Below, in pieces: positions 56,901-60,977 of a stretch of DNA of 60,977 bases. The stretch spans positions 1 to 60,977 of the forward strand of contig JAIXMR010000137.1 in assembly GCA_025677835.1 (NCBI GenBank), read 5' to 3'. The position numbers and the translations under genes were made by a program. A model generated the notes under the pieces. The model was given only the letters and a program-made list of their open reading frames with translations, had not been told where the DNA came from and did not search any database. Origin of the DNA: Sporodiniella umbellata. Taxonomy: Eukaryota; Mucoromycota; Mucoromycetes; Mucorales; Rhizopodaceae. Every line of letters begins with the position of its first letter. The stretch's first letter is position 1.

Positions 56901-58142
56901 AGAGACAATCTTCTGTGTTCTTACCAACCCATCTCAAGCTCGCAGCTATGTTTTGCAGGGATATTCGGTTCCAGAAATAAGAACAATGCAGAAAGCTGAC
57001 TATATCGACACTATACTTCGTAGTAACGACATACTTTTGCATTATTTTTTGGGGAGTGTTATTTTCTCTCCAAAAAAATATAGATCGAAAACTATATAAA
57101 AAATGCCCAGTTAATACTTGCTGGTAAAATCGTGAAAGTGCGCTGTATTTAAACTTTTTAGTACTTGATCTGTCGTACTAATTTCAGTTACAGATCTTTT
57201 TCTCCCGTGATTAGCCTTTTTTTTTCTGGAGACAATAACAATGTTTATCATCGTTTTGATCAAGTGCCTTATTAGATGATCAGACTCTGTATATCTTGGC
57301 CGATTTGTCTATTGTATCAAGAGATTGAGAGTATGCAAACAATATATGTCTATTTAACTAAGCTGTTGCATAGTTTTGCTAGCAAAATCGAATTGCAAGT
57401 CTCTTGACTAGTTGTCGTTTCAAGGATAAACTTTAGATTGCCGTTTTGTGTTAAAGTACTATGTAATTAGCCTTATCACTCCTGATTTTTTTCTTTTTTA
57501 TTCGTTTTCGTTTTCAAAAAAAATTTGCCATCGTCTTTTATTCCACCGAAAGAAGAAGATTGTTAAAGAGGTGTATCAATTAAATGTGGCATCCCGGTTG
57601 GTGTTAATTGGCAGGTTACATTTAAAAAAAGGCGGACATTTATTTATGACTTAGGACTGATTACTTTTGGGAAACGCCAGATTTTACAAGTCTGGCTGTA
57701 ATACGCTTCTTTGATTAGCAGTATCCGAAGAATGAGCTTTTGCTTTGCCCTGCATTGGGGAGAAGCCTTTGACTTTCTTTTTTTTTTTTTTTTTTTTTTT
57801 TGCATTAATTAGTGCAACGGCTCTCCGTTTTTTCTTTTTTTTTTTATTAAAGAAAAAGAAAATTTCAAAACTCAACAGCGAAAAGTAGCTATCTCCTTGA
57901 ACGACCAGCTTTGTCAGGTTCAACACAGATGACAGTAACAAGGAAAATATGTTCATCCAATCGCGACAAATTAAAAAAACTCAGCTTAAATCACTGTTGT
58001 GAGTACAAAAAGTTTTCATACTCGCAAAAAAGAAAAGTATTTTTGAGTTTTTCTTCCCGCTACATGATAATTTAGATATACCTCTTTTTTTATTATTTAT
58101 TTATTTATTCGCTATATATATATTTATACTACATAAACACAT
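53961..58142. other. Gene-poor AT-rich region, downstream part
   Basis: Strongly AT-rich with A/T runs, (TA)n bits and a T11A11-type palindrome near 56094-56116. Open frames are at most 60 to 90 codons, of biased composition, and not supported as genes. The last 40 bp before the kinase ATG contain TATATATATATTTATA (about 58113-58128), too close to the ATG to be assigned confidently as a TATA box. Confidence 0.5.
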
Positions 58143-60088
58143 ATGGGAAATATATGTTGCCACCCAGAAACCTTGGATTTCAACGATGAGGGTAAACCAA
58201 TAACAAAAATATCTGACACTTACCTTTGATAGTCAACTTGGCCCACTTTACATTGCTGAGATCAGTGGGAAAGGGTGCTTTCGGGAAAGTGCGAGTAGTT
58301 CAACATAAAAGTACTAAACGACTATACGCACTGAAATACATCAACAAAAACAAATGTATACAAATGAGAGCAGTAGAAAATATCATATCAGAGCGAAAAA
58401 TCCTGGAACAAATCCAATGTAATCTGGTCGTGAATATGAGATATGCATTTCAAGACGAGGACAATTTGTTTATGGTTTTGGATCTGATGCTGGGTGGCGA
58501 CTTGCGATTTCACTTGGACCGGCTAGTAGTTATGCCTGAAGACTATGTACGTTATTATGCTGCAGAGGTATCCCTTGGTCTACACTACCTTCATTCGTTG
58601 AACGTTGTTCACAGGTAAAGTGAAATTGTTGGACGGGGAAAATAATTAACATCCGCAGAGACCTGAAGCCAGATAACATTTTATTGGACGAGAAAGGGCA
58701 TGCTCACCTCACAGACTTTAACATCGCCACTACAATTGTAGGCTCCAAACCCCTGACATCAGTTGCTGGAAGTTTTGCTTATATTGCTCCTGAAGTGCTG
58801 CTCAAAAGAGGGTATATGGCCTCGGTCGATTGGTGGTCTTTGGGGATTGTGTGCTACGAACTTTTGTTTGGCAAGGTAAACACTACCAATTATCGCCACT
58901 CGTTATCTAATCCGTTTATAGAGACCTTTTCGCGGTAAGACAAATGATACACTGCAGCACGCGATCATTCATGATACCTTGGAGTTCCCCAGTCAACATA
59001 AGATTTCACATCATGCTATAGACTTTGTTCAGTCTCTATTAACTAGAGACGTGAATGCCCGTATCGGAGTGGGGAAACAAGGGTTTACTCGACTTATGTC
59101 TCACCCTTGGTTTTCTGGTCTAGACTGGGAAAAACTAGAGCGTGAAGAGATCAAACCACCCTTTATTCCAGATGTAAGTTTAGAATAATGAGGCATTTTG
59201 ACTAAGTATACTTTATTTTTATTTTTTCGAACGGTTTAGAGCAAAAAGGCCAACTTTGATCCGACTCATGAATTGGAGGAAATTCTTTTAGAAGACAACC
59301 CACTCAAGGTTCGCAAAAAAACAAAGCGAACCTACTCCGACAAAACCGACAGTATCACCGATCAAATAGAACTCAACCCAGAACGGCAGCTAATGGAAGA
59401 GAAATTTTTGACATACGATTACAGTCGGCCGGAAGAAAATGAACAGCGTCAAAAACAAGCTGAGCAGAAGCACTGGGCACAAAAGATGAACAAGAATACC
59501 GGTCATTCAAACAGAAAGACCGGTGGCACTTATAAAGCCAGTGTGTTGGACTATTTACACCAAAAACCAGCGACGCCTTTGACAGCGGCAGATATCTTAA
59601 AATTAGAGGAACTGGCTAGATCTTCAAAGTCACCAGGAAAAGACAGATCAAACGAATGGAGACCGCCTTCTGGATTACTTAGTCACGGGCATTTAGACGG
59701 TCTCCCAGCAGATGCTATGACAGCCAGAGATAATTACATACTTCAACAAGGTGGAAATCCACCACCCAGTCGACCGCCGCCGATTAATCCTAGGTACAAT
59801 AGAAATAATAATCCCTATTTTGATTCAAATCAAGCTAGAACAAGCTCTTCAGATGAAAGCTACCCAATGTCCCCTTCGCCTGATAATTCTGAATATCCTC
59901 TTATAGCCTCAGCGGCTGCAATGGCTGGAACAGAAAAAAAAAAGAAAAATATAGCCTCAAGTATACCTTCTCCTCCGCCTCCTCTTCCCCCTCCCACCGT
60001 CGCTCCTCCATTCCCTCCTCCTGCTAATTTGCCTCCTCCCCCTCCATCTGGGTATCCTAGATTACCGCCTTTTCATAATAACAATTAA
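58143..60088 (+). CDS. AGC protein kinase of the YANK/STK32 type
   Basis: Five exons: 58143-58191, 58233-58614, 58659-58875, 58922-59173, 59240-60088, giving 582 residues. The N-terminus MGNICC is a textbook site for N-myristoylation (Gly2) plus palmitoylation (Cys5, Cys6), implying membrane attachment. The kinase domain runs from about residue 22: GKGAFGKV (29-36), ATP Lys51 in YALK, HRDLKPDN (143-150), then TDFN at 162-165. DFN in place of DFG is a known feature of YANK/STK32 kinases. APE is present ([10 protein letters not shown]). The activation is expected to be intact. The C-terminus is long, Ser-rich, and proline-rich (runs of PPPP near the end), possibly SH3/WW or profilin binding. 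The substrate and pathway are unknown. Confidence 0.93.
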
Positions 60089-60977
60089 CACAGCGATCTA
60101 CGTTCTTAAACTCTTAATATTTTTCCTGTGCCTAAAAAACTAGCCTCTTAACTTAGCTAAAGTTCAAAGCACAAAAAATTGTTTGTTGCAGACGCATCGA
60201 GTTGGCTGCAACTTGGCACGAACCAATTTTTTCCTACTTTTATATTTTGCAAAAAAAAATCTAGGAGGGTGCTGTTTGTATCTGGAGTTTTCCCTGTAAC
60301 CTTTCTTGGCACAATTGGTACACTGTCTTGTGAACTTTTTAATTTTAATTTTACGCAGCGCCCTTCAATAGGGTTGTATGTTTACTATCACTAATCAAAC
60401 AACACAACTGGCTACTTACAGCACGTTGAATTTTTTATGATCTGATGCATTCTCTATTGCAATGTGTTCTTTAATGCTAGCTTATTATAGAGCTTCTTCA
60501 ATTCTATGATAGGCATTGTAAAATAGCTTGGATTGGCCTGCCAATCGAGGAGACTTTCAATTATTGAAATTTAAGGAAACAAAAAAAAAATTGAAAAGCG
60601 CTCAAAAGGGCAGACATTTCCTATGTATATACATTTAGTTCAAAATAATGAGTCCAAAACTCTTCTGTGCTAAGCTTATATTCTTATGGGCGCCTCTCTT
60701 TGATAATGGACTCTAATGTGTGTTGTGGTTTTTTGTATCCACCTATCAAGTCTGATACTGATACATCAACAAAAAAAAAAAAAAAAAAAAAAGAGTCGAA
60801 ATACAATATAATGTTCCTGAAAAAAATTTGCTTCGCTAATGTCATAATAAACACTAAATTCTGGCGAACATTGTTTGGAAGTTCAAGGAAAACCCAATGT
60901 AATATACATAATGATCCAAATTTGACAACGGTTTTTCTTTAGAAATCAAACTATCTTGAAGGGTACACAGCCAGCAA
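60089..60977. other. 3' flank of kinase gene, no gene seen
   Basis: AT-rich sequence with a 22-A run near 60771-60792. Open frames (for example 60667-60942) are Lys-rich or low complexity and not supported. Confidence 0.55.

Noticed and set aside
1..60977. CRISPR arrays, operons, riboswitches and prokaryotic-type elements
   Set aside because: The genes are intron-bearing and eukaryotic. No direct-repeat/spacer pattern and no Shine-Dalgarno-linked gene runs were seen.

Overview
The window is nuclear DNA from a fungus, most probably an early-diverging one (Mucoromycota, Mucorales-like). The genes are eukaryotic and mostly split by short introns of about 45 to 115 nt with GT-AG ends and CTAAY-like branch sites. 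Intergenic DNA and introns are AT-rich and full of very long A or T homopolymers. The gene set (TRA1, PWP1, UTP23, ARFRP1/ARL3, PP5, CAR2-type ornithine aminotransferase, ISA2, YANK kinase, GDP-mannose dehydratase) is ordinary fungal housekeeping. The genus is my inference and was not tested against any database.

Layout. 1-857: 3' end of a BRE4/DUF2421 membrane transporter gene. 1313-2170: ARFRP1 GTPase. 2171-3911: unresolved coding-like exon fragments. 3912-4751: acidic membrane-anchored protein. 5894-7119: GDP-mannose 4,6-dehydratase. 7462-10159: cysteinyl-tRNA synthetase. 10246-12270 (minus): uridine phosphorylase-like enzyme and UTP23. 12401-15241: low-molecular-weight tyrosine phosphatase and PP5. 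15355-16402 (minus): CCDC90/MCUR1-like mitochondrial protein, head to head with PWP1 (16556-18176). 18614-19617: decayed Merlin/ISXO2-type transposase. 19846-20469: ISA2. 21010-22503: GATA factor. 22983-23147: 54-residue NDUFA4/B12D-like protein. 23548-26555: 14-exon LtrA-like membrane protein. 26647-27476: unrecognised basic protein. 27501-30249 (minus): nucleotide-sugar transporter and ornithine aminotransferase. 31086-34332: F-box protein and an IQ/coiled-coil protein. 34523-34858 (minus): 84-residue tail-anchored protein. 34962-46347 (minus): TRA1, 3,633 residues, with one 8.1-kb exon. 46348-58142: about 12 kb without a confident gene, containing a decayed LINE. 58143-60088: YANK/STK32-type kinase with predicted lipid-anchored N-terminus.

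The genes cover general cell functions and no biosynthetic cluster is evident. Several may act in common settings: PWP1 and UTP23 in ribosome biogenesis, ISA2, CCDC90 and the NDUFA4-like peptide in mitochondria, and GMD, ARFRP1 and the sugar transporter in Golgi glycosylation and traffic. The clearest non-routine items are two decayed transposable elements, two small genes below 100 residues, a GC-AG intron plus a 21-nt micro-exon in the LtrA gene, a base-composition shift inside the largest TRA1 exon, and the gene-poor LINE-bearing region. I did not find a convincing new multi-gene system. All exon models were read by eye and are not backed by transcripts.
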